Positions 1 to 7,866 of a stretch of DNA of 64,000 nucleotides are shown here, piece after piece. Source of the stretch: Ruminococcus sp. (lineage in GTDB: Bacteria > Bacillota > Clostridia > Lachnospirales > Lachnospiraceae); the NCBI GenBank assembly GCA_013911065.1, contig JACERV010000002.1:1-64000 (forward strand), read 5' to 3'. The first letter of the stretch is position 1. The number at the start of each line of letters is the position of its first letter. Position numbers and translations under genes: made by a program. The notes beneath the pieces were generated by a model that worked only from the letters and a program-made list of their open reading frames with translations, had not been told where the DNA came from and ran no database searches.

Positions 1-66
1 CGAATTAAAGAGAAACTAGGATGGATGAGTCCTGTAGAATACAGGCTCAGCCTCCTGGCTGCATAA
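1..66 (+). CDS. IS3-family transposase, C-terminal end only (partial)
   Basis: The first 21 codons of the window read to a TAA stop and end in the motif KLGWMSPVEYR, which matches the conserved tail of the OrfB transposase of IS3-family (IS150-group) elements. The rest of the gene lies outside the window, so whether the element is intact cannot be judged. The terminal inverted repeat just downstream supports the call. The element borders the defence island and may have helped shape it. Confidence 0.75.
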   Translation, partial: RIKEKLGWMSPVEYRLSLLAA

Positions 67-99
67 ATAATTGCGCAGCAGTTAAAACTACTACGCAAT

Positions 100-126
100 A
101 AAGTCTAACTTATTGGGGTCACATCA
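100..126. repeat. Right terminal inverted repeat of the IS3-family element
   Basis: The stretch reading AAGTCTAACTTATTGGGGTC and then ACATCA resembles, in reverse complement, the TGA-N-GTGACCCC..AAGTTAGAC terminus typical of IS150-group elements. It follows the transposase stop by about 35 bases, the expected spacing. A small hairpin (TTGCG..CGCAA, 71-95) sits between the stop and the repeat. The left end and the target duplication are outside the window. Confidence 0.55.
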
Positions 127-187
127 TTGTCTGCAGTGGAGATATAATATGATACTTGATATTTTATAAACTTTTTTGAACTGGAAG

Positions 188-1131
188 TCAGGACAGTATG
201 CCATTTTTTTGAGCATACTGATACATCTGCTCTTCTTCCAGGCAGACCTCATCATACTTGCTCTTTATCTTTCTGATTTTGAAATCTTCCATTAAATCGT
301 CAAGGAATTTCTTGAAATCAGGATTGCTGTCTACCAGGCGGTTAATAGTATCCCAGTCGAGAGATTCCTTTTCTTTCGCAGAGAATAGGATTTCACTCTG
401 CATGAAATGTTCTGCATCAAGGCGGATGACGCCAATACCGAAGGCGTTGTTCAGACGGTGCATTTCGTCTATCAGCTCCGGATCGTCTGCAATATGTAAT
501 GCGACCAGATATCCTTCGTGTGCCCAACTTGAATTTGATACGGCCTGGAAGTAATATTCCCGGAAATTGGACAGGTTGATATCAATCTTCATCTCGAAAG
601 AATATAACTTGTATGGACTCACTTTTAGGATGTCAAATAATTTGAGTATATTCTCAGTATAGGATTCAAAGGGGAAATGCACGCCGACAATATCCGGATG
701 CAACCATTTATTCTTGCCGCTCTTTTCACGCTTGGAAACCTCATGGTATATGGTTTTGGTGGGACATTTGAAATGTTCATCAGAATTAGCAAAACTGGAT
801 AGCAGGATATGTAATGCTCGCTCTCCGAATTTATGTTTCTGTGATGCCTTCTCCTGCTTCTGTTTTTCTTCATATTCTTTAAGTCCGGCAGTCTTCCCTT
901 TTAAGAAGAATTTTGCCGGACGTTTGCTTACCTGTTCAAATATGGTGTCTAGGTTATTTTTATATCAACGTAGATTCTGGCTGAAAGGGTTCGAATGGGC
1001 GTCTTTCCTGAAGATGTTAGATTCTCCAGAAGTCCCAGTTCCTTTCCAGTTTCCCATATCTCCTCAATAGATAACGGAATATTTTCTTTTTCCAGCACAT
1101 CCTTTGCCAAGGTTAAAAAGCTATATGCCAT
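188..1131 (-). pseudogene. HrgA-like protein (HARE-HTH domain), broken by a one-base frameshift
   Basis: Two reading frames join into one protein of about 315 residues. The N-terminal part, starting MAYSFLTLAKDVLEKENIPL, is a winged-helix HARE-HTH domain. After residue 57 the frame shifts and continues as NNLDTIFEQVSKRPAKFFLK and on through a charged linker (EYEEKQKQEKASQKHKFGERA) into the C-terminal domain containing WLHPDIVGVHFPFE. The break is at a run of five A (minus strand, about 957-962) where six would restore the frame. HrgA-like (COG2958) proteins are known from restriction-modification loci, which fits the defence context. Their biochemical role is not established. The lesion may be a true pseudogene, a slippery phase-variable tract or a sequencing error. 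Confidence 0.7.
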
Positions 1132-1252
1132 TTATAGTTTGCCCCTTTCGCACATCATATTTTATCACATTCTGCGAAAGTATAGGAGAATTCCCAAAGA
1201 TAATAACACCGTTCAAGTAATAAGAGTAGTAGAAAATGTACTATCTTTTTGT

Positions 1253-1289
1253 TATAATACTCTAAAATAGCTGATTAAGAGGTGTTAAT
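1253..1289 (+). promoter_or_regulatory. Extended -10 promoter and RBS of the HNH gene
   Basis: A TGT-TATAAT extended -10 element lies at 1250-1258 and an AGAGGTG ribosome site sits 6-7 bases before the ATG. No good -35 is visible 17 bases upstream, which the extended -10 may compensate for. The gene therefore has its own promoter, independent of the leftward operon. Confidence 0.45.
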
Positions 1290-2006
1290 ATGTCTAATTT
1301 CTTTGTTTTAAGAGAGTATTATGTACAGTATCTTAAAAAAATTCGTGGTAATTCATCCTCGACAATACAACATTACTTAGGTGCCTTAGATACTATATCA
1401 TCGTATTTATCCGCACAGCAAAAGATTAATACTACAATTTATGAGATTACCGAATTGAATAACCTGCAGACTATTAAGGATGATTTATTTCAAGATCCAC
1501 ATTTTATAGAAAAAGATGAACGGGGTCACCGAATGTATAGTGCTGGATTAAATAATTATTGCCGTTTTGCATCAGGTGATAACTTCATTGATATTAAAGA
1601 ACATATTTCGCTTATGGACTTTGTAATTCCTCGGAGCGATCTAATAATTCAAAGAACAGAGACATATAAAAGATCCTCCATAATTAAAAATCAAGTCATT
1701 GAATCCGTTGGATATATATGCGAAATTGATCCACTTCATAAGACATTTATTTCAGAAAGTACAAACCAGCTATATATGGAAGGGCATCACATAATTCCTA
1801 TGAAAATGCAGAAACATTTTGATAACAGTCTTGACGTATATGCCAATATTATTAGCTTATGTCCTATCTGCCATAGACAATTACATTTTGGATTACGTGA
1901 AGATAAAATAGAATTGTTAATTAAAATATATTCAGCACGGTCTGAACGTTTACATAATTGTGGCCTGTCAATTAGTCAAGATGAGCTTATTGAATTAGCT
2001 GCGTAA
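1290..2006 (+). CDS. HNH endonuclease with N-terminal alpha-helical domain
   Basis: This is a 238-residue protein. The C-terminal third has the HNH/McrA-type core: EGHHIIPM near residue 164, an N residue in DVYANIISLCPIC, and CHRQLHFG near residue 194, with the CxxC pair (CPIC) likely binding structural zinc. The N-terminal segment (LREYYVQYLKKIRGNSSSTIQHYLGAL) recalls the SAM-like helical fold of phage-integrase N-termini, but this is only a resemblance. Predicted activity is DNA cleavage. It is convergent with the DISARM-like operon and visibly more A+T-rich than the housekeeping genes to the right. It may be a type IV-like restriction nuclease or an accessory of the island. No partner methyltransferase lies on its own strand. 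Confidence 0.75.
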   Translation: MSNFFVLREYYVQYLKKIRGNSSSTIQHYLGALDTISSYLSAQQKINTTIYEITELNNLQTIKDDLFQDPHFIEKDERGHRMYSAGLNNYCRFASGDNFIDIKEHISLMDFVIPRSDLIIQRTETYKRSSIIKNQVIESVGYICEIDPLHKTFISESTNQLYMEGHHIIPMKMQKHFDNSLDVYANIISLCPICHRQLHFGLREDKIELLIKIYSARSERLHNCGLSISQDELIELAA

Positions 2007-2037
2007 TTGCATACTAATACAAATCATCTCTTTCTAA

Positions 2038-2088
2038 AAGGTATATAGTTTTCCATTTACAGTTCTTTTTGGCAAAACTATATACCTT
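2038..2088. terminator. Long A+T-rich inverted repeat between convergent genes
   Basis: A perfect 15-bp stem (AAGGTATATAGTTTT and its complement) encloses a 21-base loop, just after the HNH stop and about 200 bases beyond the drmB stop. There is no clear T-run on either side, so it could be a weak bidirectional terminator or a miniature mobile element end. The remaining bases to 2290 contain no gene that I can support. Confidence 0.45.
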
Positions 2089-2290
2089 CATTAAAACTCA
2101 TCGATTAACGTTATGGTATTATCCAACATCGTACAAAAATCCACATTCATAAATAGATTTTAGACGACACAGCAACATAATCTCAAGACAACACACCAGC
2201 TCCGTCATAGCATCAAGTTTTCTCAGCCAAAATAAAATTTATGTTTAAGAGAATGAACTTGTATCTCTAGAATGATATATAACAACTTTT

Positions 2291-4138
2291 CTATAATAAC
2301 TCTTTCCAAAACCCTATATTTTTTTCTGTAAATGTACCAACAATAAGCCCGCGATCAAGAAATCCGTTTCGTTCTTCACAACATGTCTCCGGAAGAAGTC
2401 CACAAGCATGACAAGCCGCTAAATTAAGTGATTCACGTCCTTGTCCGCGACTTAAAATACACACCGGATCATTTGAACAAGTTTGTGCATTTCTGATTGC
2501 TTTTCGAAGAATACTAGGGAATGCATCGGATCTACCCTGGCGAACTAAACCTCCTAGGGTTCCTTCTGAATCTCCGCTGGCAGTATAGATGAATATTCCT
2601 GCCATCTGTTTTCCGTCATCTTCTTCGGCACAGTATATTCGCTCGCTAAGCGAAGAAATGCTGTATCCACACTCAAAGCTAAGTTGCTTAATGAGTAGGT
2701 GGGCAAGTGTATGCAACATAATAAATTTAGGTGTTATGGTTCGAGGATGATTTTTTCCGATAAATGATGCCGCATAATAATCATTAATATGCTTTGCTCG
2801 TTTAATGACCATAGGATTTTCTTGAATCCAATCATCAATATCCCTCTGTTCCAATTCAATAAAAATGCCTTCCCCCCTTACTTCATATGCAGGGTACCAT
2901 CGTGTATCAGGTTCTTTAATATGAACAAACCCTTTGTCCGTTTTATTCATTACAGGATTAATGCGGGAGAATCCGATAAGTGCATTCACCACACGAACCT
3001 TATCAATTAATGAAATTGATTTGACATGTGGCAGATTATATTCAACTATATTCATGTTTTCACGTGAAAAGTCACCCAACGCACCTGATGAAGTTGACAC
3101 TTCACCACTGAGGGCTGAATACTCTTCTGAACGATATTTTACACCGGACACATCAATTTCATCATCGGTTTCTTCAAGCCATTTACGGTAGAGGATGTGC
3201 TCAATATCGGTTTTATCATTTCCAATCTCAAGAGCAATTTTTTCAGCCCATTTAGATAAACGTTTTTTTATTGTCTCAATTCTGTCTTCAGGTTCTTCAT
3301 CTTCAATAATTGTAATACAATTGGCAAAAGCTTTGCTCTTTTCAATTCTCGCATTCAACTTATCTGCATAAGGAGGGATCACTAAAGAACTATATACTAC
3401 CGGAAAATATACCGAAGAGGAACCTCTTTGAACCGTTCGAGGGTAACAAGCACATTTTTCTTTAATAAGTTTATGCGGATGCCCACCTTCACAGTGAAAC
3501 TCTTCCGTTCTCGATTCTTTGTCAAGCTTTTCAAACCCTTCCGTATCAAAAGCACCTTTAAGGGTTGCGGATGCCCCGCAGGAGCAAGAAATACTCAATC
3601 CTTCCAGTCCTTCCGTACCTGATGCCCCTGTTTTAAACTTTAACAAAGGATTCCCACAAACAGATTTTCTTGCCTTTCTATGCACCCATTTAACCCATGG
3701 AAAATCATTGATGTGTCCACGCTCACATACCGTAACGATACGGGCGACAACCAAATCCTGATAACAGTTCAGGCATTGCATATGTTTAACCATATGCTCA
3801 TCAGATTCAATTGACTTGGTTTTTGCTCGTTTTTTATATTCAGAAACCCATTTTTTCAATGGCTGGAATTTCCTGCATTTAGGACAGAAATACCATTCCG
3901 GAAAGCGAGTATAAGATATATTCGTAGGCATAGCAAACCAGTCTACACCAAGTGCTTTTGCGAAACGATCATCGTATATTTTTGCAGTACCACTCCAATA
4001 TTCCGGATTTGCCGTAACAAGTGTTTGGTCAGGGAAATCAACCATTGCTCCGACACCGTACTGCATAACAGCCTGTGCAGCTCGGACGGAATGTGTTACA
4101 CGATTCAAACTTATCTTATCTTTTATTTGTTCAGCCAT
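2291..4138 (-). CDS. drmB: DISARM system protein DrmB (DUF1998 domain)
   Basis: A 615-residue protein with the cysteine-rich DrmB/DUF1998 layout. CPKCRKF lies near residue 84, followed by CLNCYQD, VCERGHINDFPW, a SCSCGA knuckle and, near the C-terminus (about residue 580), CHACGLLPETCCEERN then LDRGLIVG. These are likely zinc sites. In characterised DISARM systems DrmB binds the DrmA helicase to form a complex that loads on unmodified phage DNA. The start ATG overlaps the drmA stop by eight bases, so translation is probably coupled. It is the last gene of the operon here. A drmC (phospholipase-D-type) gene normally follows, but none is visible before the convergent HNH gene. Confidence 0.85.
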   Translation of the reverse strand: MAEQIKDKISLNRVTHSVRAAQAVMQYGVGAMVDFPDQTLVTANPEYWSGTAKIYDDRFAKALGVDWFAMPTNISYTRFPEWYFCPKCRKFQPLKKWVSEYKKRAKTKSIESDEHMVKHMQCLNCYQDLVVARIVTVCERGHINDFPWVKWVHRKARKSVCGNPLLKFKTGASGTEGLEGLSISCSCGASATLKGAFDTEGFEKLDKESRTEEFHCEGGHPHKLIKEKCACYPRTVQRGSSSVYFPVVYSSLVIPPYADKLNARIEKSKAFANCITIIEDEEPEDRIETIKKRLSKWAEKIALEIGNDKTDIEHILYRKWLEETDDEIDVSGVKYRSEEYSALSGEVSTSSGALGDFSRENMNIVEYNLPHVKSISLIDKVRVVNALIGFSRINPVMNKTDKGFVHIKEPDTRWYPAYEVRGEGIFIELEQRDIDDWIQENPMVIKRAKHINDYYAASFIGKNHPRTITPKFIMLHTLAHLLIKQLSFECGYSISSLSERIYCAEEDDGKQMAGIFIYTASGDSEGTLGGLVRQGRSDAFPSILRKAIRNAQTCSNDPVCILSRGQGRESLNLAACHACGLLPETCCEERNGFLDRGLIVGTFTEKNIGFWKELL

Positions 4139-7100
4139 TATCCTGCTCCTCCCAAATCAGAACACTGCCTTTGACTTGCGTATCGACATTCCTCATAGAA
4201 GTCATTGTCTCCCAAGCAGCATCCTGTCCCGATGAATTATATTGTTTTAGTAAACGCTTTTCTCCGGCTGCAGGCGAATTAACCATGAATCTGCGTCCAA
4301 AGTAAAATGGAGTAGATTTCCCATCTGCATTACATTCGTCAACTATGATTTGCCAACTCTCGAAGAACGCAACAATCTCAGCTCTTATATCTTCAATATC
4401 ATCTTTCAATACGTTATTGGAACGAGCATTTATGCTTTTCACACGTCCGGTTATAAATGCATCGATATCAGAAATTATATCCGCAAAATAATCTGTGTCA
4501 AAATTTGCAGCATCTTTATCTTCACAAAGACCTACACGATTTCTTATGATTGCAGTAATAATGGCATGTAAAGCCCTATCTCTCGCAGGCTTTGAAAAGG
4601 GTGTTGCACCGGTCGGTTCCACAAACCTGTAAAATGACTCATGATATGGTCTAAATCTCTCATAATGTGAGCGATCACGGCTTTTCGTAGAATCATATTG
4701 AACGAAAGCTACACCAGGGAACGACCGACCGACTCGACTTGATGCCTGTATATATTCACTTGTAAGTTTCGGTTGTCCTACCATAAGCATAACATTTAAT
4801 CGTGCAACATCAATGCCAACGGATATCATATTGGTAGCAAGCAAAACATTGGATGCATGCCTTTTTGGGGATTTATTATCATTAGAATACTCCCATTTTT
4901 CCAATTTATCCAGTGTTTCATTTAGCTCTGTGGTTGTAACTCGACTCGTAAGTTCATCGGAACCAACAATCAAACGTCGCGTAGAAAACAGCCTATTGGA
5001 TGTTCGAATAATAAAGTCCTTTACGTCATCATCAACAAGCGTTGAAGCCTTTCCAAGATCTTTCAGACTGTTAAAATACACTGTTAATGTCCACAGCTTA
5101 TCTTTTACTTCGTCCGGCAAATCCATCATATACAATCTTTGCAGCAACGCAGCCATTGCACGAATCTCTGTCATTGCCTTGGTTTTTCCGGATGGCATAA
5201 TACCGACATATTTCCGTCCGAATATCCCGTTATCATGCGAAACTGTAGCTTCACGGGCAAAGAACGAATCTGAGGAATCTATACCGGGAGCGGGGAATTG
5301 AACAACTTCACGATTATAAAGTACGGAGCATTGCTCTTTTGCTCGGCGAATTGTAGCCGTTGAAGCAATCACTTTCGGATAGATGCCTTTTTGCCCACAG
5401 ATTGCATCCACGGCGGTCTCGTATAGACCGACCATTGTTCCAAGAGCACCTGAAATCAGATGTAACTCATCTTGGATAATTAACTCGGGCGTTCGATTGC
5501 CACTCCCAATTGCAAAAAAGGAACCTATACGACCGTCCCACGGCATCATAGCAAATTTATCAACCGTACCAAAAAGCAGAGTCGGAGGATTACGATACAG
5601 CTCTTCGTCAATTATTTGAATAGGTAGCCGTTTTGTGAAATCACACTCCTCGTGAGGACAAAACATGTAGAAGTGTTTCATATCTCTAAGATTATAGCCC
5701 CATGCCCCAATCAGCTTTCCGTCATGTACATCTCTAACAAGTTTTGTGCCACACCATGGGCATTTCAATACTTGGAATTTATTGTGCTTGTCTTTTATGT
5801 ATCGGATGCTGCTCGCAGTAGCTTTCTGCAATTCATCCCAATGCTCCTTAGCACCATTCTGCCCAGTGTTTGAATTAGGAATATGTGTACCACCTATCCA
5901 CAGACCAATTGTAATCGGCTCCTTACCCAGCAAGTATGCGGGATATGTACTTCGACGTGCTTCACTATCCTGTCGAATATACTCACAAGCACATATCAGC
6001 GTGGCTGCTCGAGTAAATTGCTGTGCAGCGAGCAAACGTAAGGTATAGCGCATCATAACAGTTGTTCCCGCAGCTTCCCGAAAATGAGTCAATCTTCGGT
6101 GAAAAATTGTAAAAGCTGTCAATCCAAGATAAGCTTCCGTTTTCCCGCCACCAGTTGGAAACCAAATAAGGTCTACAATGTCCCTTTCATCCGAATCATC
6201 ATATACAATTGAGTTGATATCCATAAGTAAAAAAGCGATCTGAAACGGTCGCCAACGACAATCGTTGTCTCCTTCTCTTCGATAATCCATATGCCTCAAC
6301 AGTTCCGCTATCTCCTTGTCATTAGGATAGCGGTCTTTATCTGCTGTATCCGATTGCATTCTAAGATGCACTCTTTGCATAAACATTGCTCTGTTCGCAA
6401 GCAAGAAAGCGGAGTAGGCCATATCATCTGTCTCCAAGGTTTTAATTCCTGCATACATTCGCTCATAAGCTCGTTTACATTCGATAATATTCTTTGATGC
6501 CGCAGATTGATATTTTGAATCAAGAGTCGCAGCCGTTTCAACTAAACCATCAACCCAGTCCTTATATTGATTGACAAGACTTGTAAGCACAGAAATCTTT
6601 TGCATTTTATCTGTTCCATCCAGGTCAGACAAAAACTTCATTGACAGCTTTTCAGCTGATAAAACATTGTTTTTAGGCAAATCAAAGCTCATAGGAGGTA
6701 CTTCCGATTGCGGGAAAAATTCACTCCAAAGTTTACCGTTTCCTTTATTATCAATTTCCCATTCAGCGGAAGTTCCCAGGCCGGTTCCGTAAATCTTCTT
6801 ATCCCGATATAGCAGTTCAAGAGAGCGTTCTTCATCATCCATCGAATCTGTATCAAGGTTTGGGTTACTTTCCTCAAAAACAAAATGATTCTGTTCCGAA
6901 CAAATGTTAATTCGAGCTTGGTATATACATTGATGAGGCTTTGCCGGTACTTCTTTACTATCATTGACAAGCATTATCGTCAACGACCAAAGATTGTCAC
7001 TAATCTTAGTTCGGAGTGCCGTGATTTTCGCATAGGTACCATCCAATTCTCTGTTTTCGTCGATATATTCGCCATTTGAAAAATCAAGAATAAAATCTAC

Positions 7101-7823
7101 TGTATGTGGTTCACGAACATATCCATTTCTGCAAAAATCCACAAAACGGTATGCCATCTGCTTTATAGTGGAAAATTCACTTTCCAAGATCGTGCCGCGC
7201 TCAAAGATATCCCTAATCTCTTTTCCTGTTACTGCTGAAATGAGGCGAATTACAGTTGCTTCTTTGTCGTAAACCATCTTATGTGCAAGTTCCGGAGGTA
7301 CTGAATAATGTTCAAAATTATCCGGTTTGAACGGGATTACACAATCCGTAACCTTTGCTTTTCTGTATGTCGCAAAGGAGACACTACCATGTACTGTTTC
7401 TGCGTTACCCTTTACAATAAATGTAATTCCTATGGAAGAGGGCATATACTGTGCAGATAATCCGATTTCTTCATCAAGATTTTCATCAGCGGTTTCATCA
7501 AATTCAAATTGACGGAAACCAGATGCCGCTGCCTGCTCTTGAGGGGCATCCTGCTGAATGGTATCACCGGCTTCAAGGTCGGCGTCCTCATCTACATCTG
7601 TATCATTAATCGGAACGGTTTCATCACTGTCCTGATTCACCTGATTCTCCTGTGGGTAAAGTATACCGATTGAATAGCGGCTGATGGGACTGCTTGATAT
7701 GAGTTCATGCTCCGCATCCGGAATGGAAAACTCCGAACCCGGACCCAGCAATTCGGCTTTTATAAGATTTATGTATTCTTCTCGAGCGACAATCAACTGC
7801 TCTTTTATTTCCTTACTATTCAT
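4131..7823 (-). CDS. drmA: DISARM system helicase DrmA
   Basis: A 1230-residue SF2-type helicase. The N-terminus carries a highly acidic stretch (about residues 70-110, many D and E). Walker A FPTGGGKTEAYLG lies near residue 557, a zinc-ribbon-like insert CPWCGTKL..CPHEECDF near 690-730, the Walker B variant IIQDELHLISG near 785, motif III STATIR, and the C-terminal helicase motifs NMISVGIDVARLN and QASSRVGRS near 1029. This large insert-containing architecture and pairing with a DUF1998 protein are diagnostic of DrmA. It likely translocates along or unwinds incoming DNA as the motor of the DrmAB complex. A GGAGG site precedes the ATG by about seven bases. No frameshift or missing motif was seen, so the gene appears functional. 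Confidence 0.9.
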   Translation of the reverse strand: MNSKEIKEQLIVAREEYINLIKAELLGPGSEFSIPDAEHELISSSPISRYSIGILYPQENQVNQDSDETVPINDTDVDEDADLEAGDTIQQDAPQEQAAASGFRQFEFDETADENLDEEIGLSAQYMPSSIGITFIVKGNAETVHGSVSFATYRKAKVTDCVIPFKPDNFEHYSVPPELAHKMVYDKEATVIRLISAVTGKEIRDIFERGTILESEFSTIKQMAYRFVDFCRNGYVREPHTVDFILDFSNGEYIDENRELDGTYAKITALRTKISDNLWSLTIMLVNDSKEVPAKPHQCIYQARINICSEQNHFVFEESNPNLDTDSMDDEERSLELLYRDKKIYGTGLGTSAEWEIDNKGNGKLWSEFFPQSEVPPMSFDLPKNNVLSAEKLSMKFLSDLDGTDKMQKISVLTSLVNQYKDWVDGLVETAATLDSKYQSAASKNIIECKRAYERMYAGIKTLETDDMAYSAFLLANRAMFMQRVHLRMQSDTADKDRYPNDKEIAELLRHMDYRREGDNDCRWRPFQIAFLLMDINSIVYDDSDERDIVDLIWFPTGGGKTEAYLGLTAFTIFHRRLTHFREAAGTTVMMRYTLRLLAAQQFTRAATLICACEYIRQDSEARRSTYPAYLLGKEPITIGLWIGGTHIPNSNTGQNGAKEHWDELQKATASSIRYIKDKHNKFQVLKCPWCGTKLVRDVHDGKLIGAWGYNLRDMKHFYMFCPHEECDFTKRLPIQIIDEELYRNPPTLLFGTVDKFAMMPWDGRIGSFFAIGSGNRTPELIIQDELHLISGALGTMVGLYETAVDAICGQKGIYPKVIASTATIRRAKEQCSVLYNREVVQFPAPGIDSSDSFFAREATVSHDNGIFGRKYVGIMPSGKTKAMTEIRAMAALLQRLYMMDLPDEVKDKLWTLTVYFNSLKDLGKASTLVDDDVKDFIIRTSNRLFSTRRLIVGSDELTSRVTTTELNETLDKLEKWEYSNDNKSPKRHASNVLLATNMISVGIDVARLNVMLMVGQPKLTSEYIQASSRVGRSFPGVAFVQYDSTKSRDRSHYERFRPYHESFYRFVEPTGATPFSKPARDRALHAIITAIIRNRVGLCEDKDAANFDTDYFADIISDIDAFITGRVKSINARSNNVLKDDIEDIRAEIVAFFESWQIIVDECNADGKSTPFYFGRRFMVNSPAAGEKRLLKQYNSSGQDAAWETMTSMRNVDTQVKGSVLIWEEQDNG

Positions 7824-7866
7824 ATCAATTCCTCCGCTTCAAATATTCAGCATTTCATATACTATT

